From assembly GCF_928097925.1 (NCBI RefSeq), contig NZ_CAKMRI010000001.1:1364001-1428000 (forward strand): a stretch of DNA of 64,000 bases, written 5' to 3'. Below, in pieces: positions 43,239 to 52,854 of the stretch; position 1 is the stretch's first letter, and every line of letters begins with the position of its first letter. A program made the position numbers and the translations under genes. The notes below the pieces were generated by a model. It was given only the letters and a program-made list of their open reading frames with translations. It did not search any database and was not told the origin of the DNA. This stretch comes from Mediannikoviicoccus vaginalis. Its GTDB lineage: Bacteria > Bacillota > Clostridia > Tissierellales > Peptoniphilaceae.

Positions 43239-46141
43239 TACTTATTTAAAGGGCGGATTTCTTTAAATACTTCGCCGTCTTCTTTTATTTTTTCGTTGTT
43301 TCCTATTGTTGCAATATAATCTTCCTTCATTGCTCTTTCAATTATATCTGCAACTTTTTCAAAGTCTTCCACTTTTGTTTCAAGGGCTTCTTTAAGATTT
43401 CTATTAAGGTCTTCAGTTGTCTTTCCTGAAAGGTACATTGTAAGTGCAACATTGCCCTTTTGCATATTTGTAAGTGGTGGATTGAATTTGTTTAAGGATC
43501 CAATTATAAAGCTTGAAAGTTCTTCCTTTGAAAGCTTTAAGTTTCTCAAGTACTCTGCCACTGAATTGTAAACATCAACGGTGTTTTTAACATTAGGGTC
43601 TCTAAATGAGTACATGTGAACTGTTCCAGACTCGCTAATTCCCATTCCACATCCATATGCGCCACCTTGGGCTCTAATTGAGTTGTAGATATAGGTTAGA
43701 CTTAACATTGATGAAATCACAAACATCGATCCGTCAAACTCAAATTCACTTGGGTCAAAGGTAAATGACTTTGCAACATAGTTTACATTTGATGAAGAAG
43801 TTATTCCTTCGTTTTTCTTTTCTAAGTCAAATACTAAATTTACACTTGAAAGTTCCTTATTTGAAAGATTCTTTATGAATTCTTCTCCTTCTTTTTCAAC
43901 CCTTTCAAACTCCTCTCTGTCTGTTGTAACATTTAAGATAAGTTTATTTTGGTTAAAGGTCTTTTCTTGAACTTCCACAAGTTTTTTCTTAATTTCTTCA
44001 AATTTATCATCAAAGTTTTTGTTTAAATCCCTTACAAAGTCATAGTAGGAAACTCCACCAACTAAGTCATTGAACATTCCAACTTGGCTTTGATATGACT
44101 GTGTTCTAAGGATTGCAATGGAATGTCCGTGTGATAGGATTTGATTTTCCAAGTTTATTAAAATTTGGGATATTAACTCTTTCATTCTAGCTCTGTCGTC
44201 AAACCTACTTCCTAGTAGCACATCTTCTACAAGGCCAAACATATCCTTTGATTTTTCGCCGATTGCCTTTGAAGAAACTCTAAACTTCTTGTAGTACTTC
44301 TTAGGATTTTTATAGTCCACTATGGAGCTAATGCTAGTGTCAATTCCACCGGTCTTTAGGAAAAGTTCCGTTTCCATATCCTTGTAGGAGTGGTTTTTAG
44401 TTGAAACCTTTGTAAGCATATCGGAAAGTAGTGCAATATATTGTATGTCTTCCTTTTCTGCCCATTCTAAGTCGAAGGCAAGGGTAATATAGTTTATCTT
44501 ACCTGTGAAAAGGTCGTGATAAAGCACAACATGGTTATCCTTTTTTATCTCTTCTGTAGGAATTTCTAAAACTTTTCTTTCGATGTCGTCAAGATTAAGT
44601 TTTGGAATAGTATTTTTTTCTTCCTCTGTATCTTCTGAGTTTTGGAATTTTTCAAGAACTCTATTTTGTTCCAAAAGCTCTTCCAATTCCTCTTCGCTTA
44701 GGCTTGCCTTATACTCTTGAAGTTTTTTATCCACTTCTTTGTCCTTTTCCATATTCATTCCAGGAGTGGCTTCAAGGGAAATAATAACTTTATTTGGATT
44801 GTTTAAAATCTTTTCTTCAATATACTTTTCAAAGTAATCTGTTCCAATTTTTTCTCTAATCTTTGAAAGCACATCTTCAAACTTGAAGTTAATAGTAGGG
44901 TCCTTGTCATATAGCCAAGTGTCAAAGCAGTTTATAAAGTAGATTATACCTTTAGTGGCAAAGTTTTCAGCCTCTCTTATGTTATATTCCATCTTGTTTA
45001 TGGCAGCTTCAATCTTCTTAGAGTCCATACCCTCTTTAACAATCTTTTTAAGTTCATCTTCTATTATCTTTTTGAACTCATCTTTTTTGTCCTTTGAAGT
45101 GTTAATAGCCACAAGACCAAGGCCCATTTCCATTCCGTCGGTGTAAAGGCCGTCAATGTCTTCGCCAATGCCACTTTCCAGTAGGGCAAGCTTTAGTGGG
45201 GAACCGTCGTTTTCAAACAGAGTGTCCCTAATAATGGAGTTGGTTAATGCATCCACTGGGTCATATTTAAATCCAGATCTAACGCCATAGATAAGCATGT
45301 CCTTATTCTTAGGATCTTCATCGGAAGAGATTGAGTATGAAACATTAAAGTCTCTCTCCTTATCAAAATCCTTTTGGATTTCAATCTTTGAATCAATTTC
45401 GTCCTCTTCAAAATGTGCTAGATATTCTTCGTCAATAAACTTTAACTGCTCATCGGTGTTCATGTCACCATATATAAAGATAAATGAGTTTGATGGATGG
45501 TACAATTTGTCGTAGAAGCCAACAAATTCTTCATATGAAAGATTTGGAATATCATATGGATAGCCGCCGGACTCGTTGCCGTAAATTGAGTCAGGGAAAA
45601 GTCCCTTTGCAAACTCTTGGTACATTATAGTGTCCTTAGAAGAGTAAGCTCCCTTCATCTCGTTATACACAACACCCTTGTAACTTAACTTGTCGTCCTT
45701 GTCCTTTAATTCATAATGCCATCCCTCTTGTAAAAAGATTTCTTTTTTAGTTCTTACAGCAGGGAAGAACACAGCGTCTAGATACACATCCATAAGGTTG
45801 TGGAAGTCCTTGTCGTTTCTGCTGGCAATAGGGTAGATGGTCTTATCAGAAAATGTCATGGCATTTAAAAAAGTTTGAAGAGATGTCTTTAACATATCCA
45901 TAAAAGGCTCTCTCGTCTTAAACTTTCTTGAACCATTTAACACACAGTGTTCCAGTATATGGGCAACTCCCGTAGAGTTATGAGGTGGAGTTCTAAATCC
46001 AATACCAAAGACTTTGTTGTCATCGTCATTTTCAACGGCCATTAGCCTAGCCTTTGTCTTCTCATGTTCAAAAATTTTAACATTTGAAGAAATATCATCT
46101 ATAAATTCTTCAGAAATTAATTTAAATCCATTTGTAGTCAT
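43238..46141 (-). CDS. M16C zinc metallopeptidase (PreP-like)
   Basis: A 967-residue inverzincin peptidase, which degrades unstructured peptides in a closed chamber. The inverted zinc motif is in VAHILEHCVLNGS (HxxEH, ~residues 55-59) with the downstream Glu in the YNEMKGAYSS region (~residue 136). Full length agrees with presequence-protease homologues: two halves of two domains each joined by an acidic linker (~470-520, KLQEYKASLSEEELEELLEQ). No signal peptide, so it acts in the cytosol, presumably in amino-acid recycling. Monocistronic with a weak AGAGAGG ribosome site. Confidence 0.93.
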   Translation of the reverse strand: MTTNGFKLISEEFIDDISSNVKIFEHEKTKARLMAVENDDDNKVFGIGFRTPPHNSTGVAHILEHCVLNGSRKFKTREPFMDMLKTSLQTFLNAMTFSDKTIYPIASRNDKDFHNLMDVYLDAVFFPAVRTKKEIFLQEGWHYELKDKDDKLSYKGVVYNEMKGAYSSKDTIMYQEFAKGLFPDSIYGNESGGYPYDIPNLSYEEFVGFYDKLYHPSNSFIFIYGDMNTDEQLKFIDEEYLAHFEEDEIDSKIEIQKDFDKERDFNVSYSISSDEDPKNKDMLIYGVRSGFKYDPVDALTNSIIRDTLFENDGSPLKLALLESGIGEDIDGLYTDGMEMGLGLVAINTSKDKKDEFKKIIEDELKKIVKEGMDSKKIEAAINKMEYNIREAENFATKGIIYFINCFDTWLYDKDPTINFKFEDVLSKIREKIGTDYFEKYIEEKILNNPNKVIISLEATPGMNMEKDKEVDKKLQEYKASLSEEELEELLEQNRVLEKFQNSEDTEEEKNTIPKLNLDDIERKVLEIPTEEIKKDNHVVLYHDLFTGKINYITLAFDLEWAEKEDIQYIALLSDMLTKVSTKNHSYKDMETELFLKTGGIDTSISSIVDYKNPKKYYKKFRVSSKAIGEKSKDMFGLVEDVLLGSRFDDRARMKELISQILINLENQILSHGHSIAILRTQSYQSQVGMFNDLVGGVSYYDFVRDLNKNFDDKFEEIKKKLVEVQEKTFNQNKLILNVTTDREEFERVEKEGEEFIKNLSNKELSSVNLVFDLEKKNEGITSSSNVNYVAKSFTFDPSEFEFDGSMFVISSMLSLTYIYNSIRAQGGAYGCGMGISESGTVHMYSFRDPNVKNTVDVYNSVAEYLRNLKLSKEELSSFIIGSLNKFNPPLTNMQKGNVALTMYLSGKTTEDLNRNLKEALETKVEDFEKVADIIERAMKEDYIATIGNNEKIKEDGEVFKEIRPLNK

Positions 46142-46289
46142 AAATACCTCTCTTTCTATAAGTTATTATAACATTTGAAAAAGAATTTTACGACTTTAAC
46201 ATGGTTGGACTGTTTTCTTCTTTAATATATAATAGAGTAGTAATGGATATAATAATGATAAGATAATAAAATTGAAATATGGAGGAAAA

Positions 46290-47048
46290 ATGAAATTAAT
46301 ATCATGGAATGTTAACGGGCTTAGGGCTTGTATGAAAAAGGGATTTATGGACTTCTACAATGAAGTAGACCCAGATGTTATTGGGCTACAAGAAATAAAG
46401 ATGCAAGAGCATCAATGGGAGTTTGAATTTCCTGGAAAATTTGTCTATATAAATGCGGCAGAAAGACCAGGGTATTCAGGCACAGCTGTAATAAGTAAAA
46501 TAGAACCACTTAGTGTAAAATACGGCATTGGAATACCTGAACATGACGACGAAGGTAGAGTAATAACCTGTGAGTTTGAAGACTTCTTCTTTGTTACATG
46601 CTACACACCAAATTCAAAGAGAGGCCTTGAAAGACTAGAGTATAGAACAACTGTGTGGGAAAAACTATTTAGAGAATATTTAAAAAGTCTCGAAGAGTCA
46701 AAGCCAGTTGTACTATGTGGTGACTTAAACGTGGCACATAAGGAAATTGACCTTAAAAACCCAGATACCAATAGAAGAAACGCAGGCTTCACCGATGAAG
46801 AGAGAACTGAAATGACAAAGCTTTTAGACTCAGGCTTTATAGACACCTTTAGATATTTCTATCCAGATGCAATAGACAGATACAGCTGGTGGTCATACTT
46901 TGCAAAGTCCAGAGATAGAAACGTAGGCTGGAGGATTGACTACTTTTTAGTATCAGAAGCTTTAAAAGATAATTTGGTTTCTGCAGACATATTGGACCAA
47001 GTTATGGGTTCAGATCACTGCCCTGTGGAATTAAATATAAAATTCTAG
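46290..47048 (+). CDS. xth: Exodeoxyribonuclease III / AP endonuclease
   Basis: Repairs abasic sites and 3'-blocked ends in DNA. The 252 residues contain [12 protein letters not shown] at the start, the metal-binding Glu in IGLQEIKMQ, the YTPNSKRG and [12 protein letters not shown] motifs (catalytic Asp/Asn), and the C-terminal GSDHCPVEL His. The ATG at 46290 is preceded by TGGAGG; an upstream in-frame TTG (46272) adds six residues without a ribosome site. Cytosolic, stands alone. Confidence 0.95.
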   Translation: MKLISWNVNGLRACMKKGFMDFYNEVDPDVIGLQEIKMQEHQWEFEFPGKFVYINAAERPGYSGTAVISKIEPLSVKYGIGIPEHDDEGRVITCEFEDFFFVTCYTPNSKRGLERLEYRTTVWEKLFREYLKSLEESKPVVLCGDLNVAHKEIDLKNPDTNRRNAGFTDEERTEMTKLLDSGFIDTFRYFYPDAIDRYSWWSYFAKSRDRNVGWRIDYFLVSEALKDNLVSADILDQVMGSDHCPVELNIKF

Positions 47049-47314
47049 GAGAAAGAAATATAACCTCATCCACAGTCTCAATGACGGGATAAAAGAACGT
47101 AATTTAGAAGTGGGAATGTTGCCTACGCAGTTATAAAAGCCACATCAGTAATGGTGGGAATAGACGAATAGAGAATATCCGGTACTTAATGTGAATTAGG
47201 TATCGGATTTTTTAAATTTAATTCAAAAGTAATGTTTGCAATCGGTATCATATTTGACTATAATTAATTTAACAAATTAAATTATTAAAATAAAAAGTAA
47301 TCCAGGAGGAAGTT
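47049..47314 (+). other. Intergenic stretch with a strong terminator
   Basis: After xth comes about 125 bp with no gene, then an intrinsic terminator at 47177-47214 (ATCCGGTACTTAAT / ATTAGGTATCGGAT, GTGA loop, six T). The stretch 47100-47175 is less AT-rich than other spacers and has short self-complementary segments (CCAC...GGTGG), so it could be a small untranslated RNA or a gene remnant. I recognise no family. Confidence 0.4.
47177..47214 (+). terminator. Strong intrinsic terminator downstream of xth
   Basis: A 14-bp stem with two G.U pairs, a GTGA loop and six T. Confidence 0.85.
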
Positions 47315-49387
47315 ATGGAAAGTAAACCAAGGAAGAAGATATCTTTAAGAAGTCTTGACCAGGTACAATTTTTCGCCACGGCGGCCATGGCGGTGCTTTC
47401 AATCATTACGATTATTACAGCCATAGTTATGGGGCAAGCCGCTGACAGAATGGGCTTTGACAACTTAGATGGCATTGACAAATCAATTAAGGCAATTTAT
47501 CGTGTTTATAATTTTTATAATCTAATACTCATAGCTCTTGTGGTGGCGCTTTTAATATTTTTATATACCACCTTTATACGAAACAAACTTGGAAAAAATT
47601 TTCTAACGGTGCAAAATATTATTTCCTGCATAACCTATGGAATTTTTGTAATTGACTTTATACTGTTTAGACCAATATTAAGCGTTTTAAGAGCCAGCAA
47701 GAGGGCTTTAAAAAACATTCAAAATTTAGACTTTGGATCCTTTGGACAAATAGAGCAGTTTATGCAAAATCTTATGAGAATTTCTGAAGAGAGAGTTGCA
47801 GCGGCGGGAATATTTTTTGTAATTGCCATGATTCTTGCGATAGTTCTTTCTATAATGCTTTATAGGAGAATCTACCATGGACAGCGTTCTATAAATGTGG
47901 AAAGGGAAGTGTCAGGATTTACTGAAGCCATAAGAGAAAAAAGTCAAGTGGCGAAGGAGTTAATTCAAAATCAAGTAAATGAATTTAAAGAGACTGACTA
48001 CGAAGACTATGTTGGTGAAGAAAAACTTTCAGATAGAAGAGAAAATCCTGAAAGAAATAATCTTGTGCCTTCAAATGAAGAGATACATGTAACAAGTGAA
48101 CTTCCAAAAAATATAAATGCATATGAAAACTATCAAGAGAATAAAAGAGCATATCAAGAGAATAAAAGAGCATATCAAGAGAATAAAAGAGCATATCAAG
48201 AGAATAAAAGAGCATATCAAGACTATGACAGGGAAGCTCAAAACTATTATAACGAAAACAGAAAACCCGTTAATAAAAAATTATTGGCGTCAATTTTAAT
48301 CGTAGGAATACTTCTTATATCTGCCATATTTATAGTTCCAAAGGTGCTTTATGCAATGAAGCCCGACGCGGTAATTTCATTGGATAATATGGACATTGAA
48401 ATAGAAGTAGCGGGCTTTGATGGAAGTGGAACGGCAACGGCAACCCTTGTGGGAGAACCTGAAATAATAGAATCTAAAAAAGTTATTGATGAAGATGCGC
48501 TGTTACAATATATTAAGGAACAAGAGGTTAAACTTTCTAAATCTGAAGGCCTTAAAAACGGCGACAAGGTAAAGGCAGTATTTGAATTCAAACCTAGCGA
48601 CCGATATAAAATTGAAATTGATAAAGAAAGAATCGAAAAAGAAATTGAAGTTGAAGACTTAGAAGTATTTATAAACTCCTACAAGGACATAGATCCAAAT
48701 ATTATTAAGAAACTCGACCAGGAGTTTAAGTCTAGAATCAATAATGACACAGGATTTTGGAATGTTGAAAAATTACGAATCCAAAGACTTGGCTCATATG
48801 AATATAAAGTTGATGACAACGACATCAAGACTGGAAACTTCTCAAGGAATGATTATACTTTTACAAATGTGTACAAGGTAAGCTACAGATATTTTGATAA
48901 TGCTGAAACGGAATATGTGGCATATGCTGCCAACAACTTCCAAGAGGCCAATGGCGCATATAGATACAATGTTAAAAATCTAATCACAAGGGACGACCTA
49001 GATGACTTACTAAACTCACTACAGTTTGATGGCTATACAAAAATTGATGAGCTTAAAGAGGAAGAGGCTCTTAAGGAAGAGCCAACGGAAGCTACAGAAG
49101 TCACTGAAGATGAAACTGAAAAAGAAAATAGTGAAGTTATAGCAAGTGACAAGCTTAGTAGAATTGCAGCAAATTATGAAAACAACACAAGATATGTGGG
49201 CAATGTGGCAAACTTAAGAAGTGGTCCATCGGTAAATTCTCAACTAATAAAGACTTTCCATGCAGGAACACCGGTGCAAGTTCTATACACAGATATAAAC
49301 GACAACATAAGAGTATGGTGTTATGTTAGAGTTGAAACCAGCGACGAATTTTATGAAGGTTGGATATCACATAGAGTTATACATTAG
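47315..49387 (+). CDS. Multi-pass membrane protein with TcaA-like outer region and SH3 domain
   Basis: A 690-residue protein. Four membrane helices in the N-terminal part (~18-40, 67-89, 99-118, 165-184), a cytoplasmic charged region (~185-320) with four 7-residue repeats of YQENKRA (273-300), a fifth helix (~322-345), then an extracellular part: a beta-rich region (PDAVISLDNMDIEIEVAGFD onward), a domain at ~440-570, an acidic linker, and a C-terminal SH3b domain (~625-690, VANLRSGPSVNSQLIKTFHAGTP). The layout suggests a cell-envelope sensor or wall-binding protein. GGAGGA lies before the ATG. Function unknown. Confidence 0.78.
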   Translation: MESKPRKKISLRSLDQVQFFATAAMAVLSIITIITAIVMGQAADRMGFDNLDGIDKSIKAIYRVYNFYNLILIALVVALLIFLYTTFIRNKLGKNFLTVQNIISCITYGIFVIDFILFRPILSVLRASKRALKNIQNLDFGSFGQIEQFMQNLMRISEERVAAAGIFFVIAMILAIVLSIMLYRRIYHGQRSINVEREVSGFTEAIREKSQVAKELIQNQVNEFKETDYEDYVGEEKLSDRRENPERNNLVPSNEEIHVTSELPKNINAYENYQENKRAYQENKRAYQENKRAYQENKRAYQDYDREAQNYYNENRKPVNKKLLASILIVGILLISAIFIVPKVLYAMKPDAVISLDNMDIEIEVAGFDGSGTATATLVGEPEIIESKKVIDEDALLQYIKEQEVKLSKSEGLKNGDKVKAVFEFKPSDRYKIEIDKERIEKEIEVEDLEVFINSYKDIDPNIIKKLDQEFKSRINNDTGFWNVEKLRIQRLGSYEYKVDDNDIKTGNFSRNDYTFTNVYKVSYRYFDNAETEYVAYAANNFQEANGAYRYNVKNLITRDDLDDLLNSLQFDGYTKIDELKEEEALKEEPTEATEVTEDETEKENSEVIASDKLSRIAANYENNTRYVGNVANLRSGPSVNSQLIKTFHAGTPVQVLYTDINDNIRVWCYVRVETSDEFYEGWISHRVIH
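48131..48214 (+). repeat. In-frame 21-bp tandem repeat, four copies
   Basis: Four copies of TATCAAGAGAATAAAAGAGCA in register with the reading frame, encoding YQENKRA x4. Copy number could change by slippage without shifting the frame. Confidence 0.92.
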
Positions 49388-49389
49388 AA

Positions 49390-49851
49390 ATGAAGCATAT
49401 GATGGAAGAAAAGATTAAAGAGTTTTGGAGAAAATTTTGTGAAGAAAAAAATATTTCTATAGATACTTCATTTGATGCGTGGTCATTTGGAAATAGCAAG
49501 GACATAGCAGACGAACTCTCTGATTTAGTAAACAGAGGAATTAAAACTGCCACCACTTCAGCATATGAACTTTATGAAGAGGGAGAAGCCATACCAAAAG
49601 TTGGAGACTATAGTATTATATTAAATGGTTCAAGTGACCCAGTATGTATTATACAAACCAAGGTTATATATGTTATTCCCTACTATCTAATAACTCCAGA
49701 ACACGCGTATCATGAAGGAGAGGGAGACAGAAGTTATAAATATTGGAGAAAGGCCCATGATGATTTTTTCATTGAAGAATATAAAAATTATGGAAAAGTT
49801 TTTTATGAGCAAGCTCCAATGTTATGCGAAGTTTTTGAAAAAGTTTATTAA
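49390..49851 (+). CDS. ASCH-domain protein
   Basis: A 153-residue cytosolic protein with an ASCH (PUA-like) beta-barrel: SFGNSKDIADELSDLVNRGIKTATTSAYELY, then PKVGDYSIILNGSSDPVCIIQTKVIYVIPY and the C-terminal RSYKYWRKAHDDFF. ASCH proteins are thought to bind RNA, and some relatives are amidohydrolases for modified nucleosides. It begins 2 nt after the SH3 protein gene; ribosome site is poor, so coupling is likely. An internal ATG a few codons in (49399) is an alternative start. Confidence 0.85.
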   Translation: MKHMMEEKIKEFWRKFCEEKNISIDTSFDAWSFGNSKDIADELSDLVNRGIKTATTSAYELYEEGEAIPKVGDYSIILNGSSDPVCIIQTKVIYVIPYYLITPEHAYHEGEGDRSYKYWRKAHDDFFIEEYKNYGKVFYEQAPMLCEVFEKVY

Positions 49852-49855
49852 GGAG

Positions 49856-49884
49856 ACCGACACTTATAATAGGTGTCGGTTTTG
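49856..49884 (+). terminator. Terminator after ASCH gene
   Basis: ACCGACACTT / AGGTGTCGGT stem followed by TTTTG. Confidence 0.8.
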
Positions 49885-49910
49885 TTATATAATCATACTA
49901 GAGGTGCATA

Positions 49911-50963
49911 ATGAAAAGACAGGACTATGATATGGCTTTTATGTTGCAATATGAAAATGTGGCTTGGTATGAAGATGGGCGTGTTCGCATTTTGGACAGA
50001 AGAGTGTATCCAGTGGAAGTTTCCTTTGTGTATTGTAATAGCTACGTTGATGTTGCAAAGGCAATTAAGGATATGGTTACCCAATCTGCAGGACCATACA
50101 CCGCATGTGGTATGGGTATGGCCCTTGCTGCATATGAATGTAGAAATAAAAGCGAAGAGAAGCAACTTGAATTTATGAAAGAGGCTGCCCATGCTCTAAC
50201 CTACGCAAGGCCAACAACTTCAAATAGAATGGGGAAGGTCTGTAGTAACTCATTAAAAGTTTTTGAAGAGGCATTAGCTGAAGGGGTTGACGCGGACAAA
50301 GCTATTTTTGATTTGACAATTGAGTCTTTAAACAGGCGCTACTCCACAATGACAGTTGTGGGGAAGTACTTAGTCAGTTTAATGGAAAGAGACTTCAATG
50401 TTATGACCCAATGTTTTGGAGAGACTATTGTTGGCACAATGCTTCGTGAGGCAAGGGAGATAGGACTAAATCTTCATCTATGGGTTCCAGAGACGAGACC
50501 CTACTTTCAAGGTTCTAGACTAACCGCATCGGTGTGTCATGATATGGGCTTTGACACAACTGTAATAACGGACAACATGGTAAGCCAGGTGCTTAAGGAA
50601 AAAGATATTAACATTTTTACATCTGCCGCCGACTCTATAACCATGGACGGCTATGTGGTAAATAAAATTGGAACTTATCAAATTGCAATCTCTTCAAAGT
50701 ATCATCATGTACCATATTTTGTAACGGGGATTCCAGATATTGATAAAAAAAGTATAGATGAAGTAAAGATAGAATATAGGGACGACAGGGAAGTCCTTGA
50801 AGCAAGGGGAGTTAGGAATGCCATGGAAGGCGTGAAGGGATATTATCCTTCTTTTGATATAACACCACCACATCTTGTTTCTGGCGTGGTTACTGACAAG
50901 GGCATCTACACCCCATATAATTTAAAGGAATATTGTGAAAGTGAAGTAAAGGAGTTTTATTAA
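49911..50963 (+). CDS. mtnA: Methylthioribose-1-phosphate isomerase-like protein
   Basis: A 350-residue aldose-ketose isomerase of the MtnA / eIF2B-alpha family. It turns 5-methylthioribose-1-P (or 5-deoxyribose-1-P) into the ribulose form. Motifs are GPYTACGMGMALAAYE, NVMTQCFGETIVGTMLREA with the catalytic Cys region, WVPETRPYFQGSRLTASV, VITDNMVSQVL with the catalytic Asp, and ADSITMDGYVVNKIGTY. It is the first gene of a mtnA-aldolase-mtnK set whose stops and starts overlap by one base. No mtnB/C/D methionine-salvage genes follow, so this is the DHAP-shunt arrangement. AGAGGTG precedes the ATG. Confidence 0.87.
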   Translation: MKRQDYDMAFMLQYENVAWYEDGRVRILDRRVYPVEVSFVYCNSYVDVAKAIKDMVTQSAGPYTACGMGMALAAYECRNKSEEKQLEFMKEAAHALTYARPTTSNRMGKVCSNSLKVFEEALAEGVDADKAIFDLTIESLNRRYSTMTVVGKYLVSLMERDFNVMTQCFGETIVGTMLREAREIGLNLHLWVPETRPYFQGSRLTASVCHDMGFDTTVITDNMVSQVLKEKDINIFTSAADSITMDGYVVNKIGTYQIAISSKYHHVPYFVTGIPDIDKKSIDEVKIEYRDDREVLEARGVRNAMEGVKGYYPSFDITPPHLVSGVVTDKGIYTPYNLKEYCESEVKEFY

Positions 50964-51616
50964 TGAGATTTTTAGAACAGAGACAGGAGCTTGTTGATGG
51001 AGGTAACGACCTTTTAAATCTTGGATTAACCAAGGGGACGGGAGGAAACCTTTCAATATTTATAAGGGAAGAAAAATTAATGCTTATAACTCCATCAGGA
51101 ATTGAGTATCCAAAGTTAAAACCAGAGGATATGGTGTTAATGGATTTAAATGGCAATGTGATTGAAGGAAATTTAAAACCGTCATCAGAACATAGAATGC
51201 ACTCAATTATTTATGAAAACAGAGACGACATTGATGCAGTGGTCCATTCCCACACAACTTACTGTGCAGCGGTTTCATGTTTAAGACAGAGCCTTCCAGC
51301 GGTTCACTACATGATTGCTGTGGCCGGGGGAAAGGACGTTCCATGTGCAGAGTATGCAACCTTTGGAACTGAAGAATTGGCACAAAACGCAATAAAGGCA
51401 ATGGGTGACAGACGTGCAGTTCTTCTTGCAAACCATGGACTTTTAGCAGGGGCAAAGGACATAAAAAATGCAATTAATATTACTGACGAACTTGAATTTG
51501 TTTCGAAGTTATACTTTTTAACTAAGTCTGTTGGTAATCCCGTTATCCTTCCAGATGATGAAATGGAACTAATGCTTGAAAAGTTTAAGACCTATGGAAA
51601 TATAAAGGAAAAGTAA
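50963..51616 (+). CDS. Class II aldolase (fuculose-phosphate aldolase family; probable DHAP-shunt aldolase)
   Basis: A 217-residue zinc aldolase. GLTKGTGGNLSIF (~residues 22-34) is the phosphate-binding part, PSSEHRMHSIIYENR (Glu as base) and VVHSHTTYCAAVS give the HxH zinc site (~92-94), and LANHGLLAGAKD supplies a third His (~154). In the DHAP shunt this enzyme splits 5-(methylthio)ribulose-1-P or 5-deoxyribulose-1-P into DHAP and an aldehyde. Its position between mtnA and mtnK supports that role over fuculose metabolism. MtnB dehydratases belong to the same fold, but the absence of mtnC/D argues against that. Confidence 0.85.
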   Translation: MRFLEQRQELVDGGNDLLNLGLTKGTGGNLSIFIREEKLMLITPSGIEYPKLKPEDMVLMDLNGNVIEGNLKPSSEHRMHSIIYENRDDIDAVVHSHTTYCAAVSCLRQSLPAVHYMIAVAGGKDVPCAEYATFGTEELAQNAIKAMGDRRAVLLANHGLLAGAKDIKNAINITDELEFVSKLYFLTKSVGNPVILPDDEMELMLEKFKTYGNIKEK

Positions 51617-52812
51617 TGGATTATAAATTGCTTGATAAAGAAAGTGGGGTTGAATACGCCAAAAGTAAAAAGTTATTTCAAAGTGATGAAAAAGTAACTT
51701 GCCAAGAGATTGGTGACGGAAATATAAATTATGTGTTTAGGCTTAAAGGGGAGAAGAAGTCCTATATATTTAAACAGGCGGACGAATTACTTCGTTCATC
51801 ACAGAGACCACTGAGCCAAAACCGTATGGATATTGAAGCCTTTATGCTTAATTACTACAACAAGTCCACGCCGAATTTTTCTCCAAAATTATATTTCTAT
51901 GACAGGGACTTGAAGTTAATTGCCATGGAAGATCTATTTGATTATAAAAATCTTCGACATGAGTATATGAATGGCAATTTTTATCAAGGTACAACAAAAA
52001 GGCTGGGAGAATTTTGTGTAAAGAGCCTTCTTCCCACAACGATTTTTTACATGGATTTAAACAAGAGAAGAAAATTACAGTCTATGATATGTAATGAAGA
52101 CATGTGTAATATTACAGAGGACTTGGTTTTAACGGAGCCATTTATAGATTACAAAAAGAGAAATGTCATTACGGAAGGTCTTGAAAAATACGTTGAAGAA
52201 AATATTTATAATGATAGAAATTTACAGCTTAGGGCAGCGGTGTTAAAGGAAAAGTTTGTAAATGATAAACAGGCTCTTATCCACGGTGACCTACACACTG
52301 GATCCATATTTGTAAAAGAAGGGGAAGTAAAAATAATTGACCCAGAGTTTGCAACCTTTGCGCCAATAGGCTACGACCTTGGCAATGTACTTGCAAATCT
52401 ATTCTTCGCCCTTTTATATAATGAAGAGGTTTTGAAAAGTGTTGATGGGGCAAATGAAATAAAACAGCAAATAGAAATTTTTATTAAGTCACTTTATAGA
52501 AGTTTCACGGAGTATTTTAAAAAGAAAAAGATAATTGACCCAAGTTTTAATAATTCTAACTTTATAAATAAGACTATTCAGGACTACATGACCGACATGT
52601 ATTCATTTTGTGGAATGGAGCTTTTAAGACGCACTATAGGCGACTCTAAAGTTTTGGAACTAACTACAATAGAAGATTTAAATAAAAGGCAGATGGTGGA
52701 TAAAATACTGATTAATTTTTCTAAGAATTTAATTACTAGTCCAGAAAGTTTTATGTCTACAAATGTTATAAAAGCTTATGAGGGTTGGCATAAAGCCATT
52801 AATCTAATATAA
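51616..52812 (+). CDS. mtnK: Methylthioribose kinase-like protein
   Basis: A 398-residue sugar kinase of the aminoglycoside-phosphotransferase fold, phosphorylating 5-methylthioribose or 5-deoxyribose at C1. The N-lobe has EIGDGNINYVFRLKGEKKSYIFKQ (glycine loop and Lys), the hinge region has AMEDLFDYKNLR, and the catalytic loop is ALIHGDLHTGSIFV with metal-binding IDPEFATFAPIGYDLGN, the exact MtnK style. The ATG overlaps the aldolase stop by one base. A nucleosidase (mtnN/pfs) that would supply the substrate is not in the window. Confidence 0.88.
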   Translation: MDYKLLDKESGVEYAKSKKLFQSDEKVTCQEIGDGNINYVFRLKGEKKSYIFKQADELLRSSQRPLSQNRMDIEAFMLNYYNKSTPNFSPKLYFYDRDLKLIAMEDLFDYKNLRHEYMNGNFYQGTTKRLGEFCVKSLLPTTIFYMDLNKRRKLQSMICNEDMCNITEDLVLTEPFIDYKKRNVITEGLEKYVEENIYNDRNLQLRAAVLKEKFVNDKQALIHGDLHTGSIFVKEGEVKIIDPEFATFAPIGYDLGNVLANLFFALLYNEEVLKSVDGANEIKQQIEIFIKSLYRSFTEYFKKKKIIDPSFNNSNFINKTIQDYMTDMYSFCGMELLRRTIGDSKVLELTTIEDLNKRQMVDKILINFSKNLITSPESFMSTNVIKAYEGWHKAINLI

Positions 52813-52854
52813 TGATATTTATGTTTAAAGCATTAGAAAGAAAAGGGAATGTAC

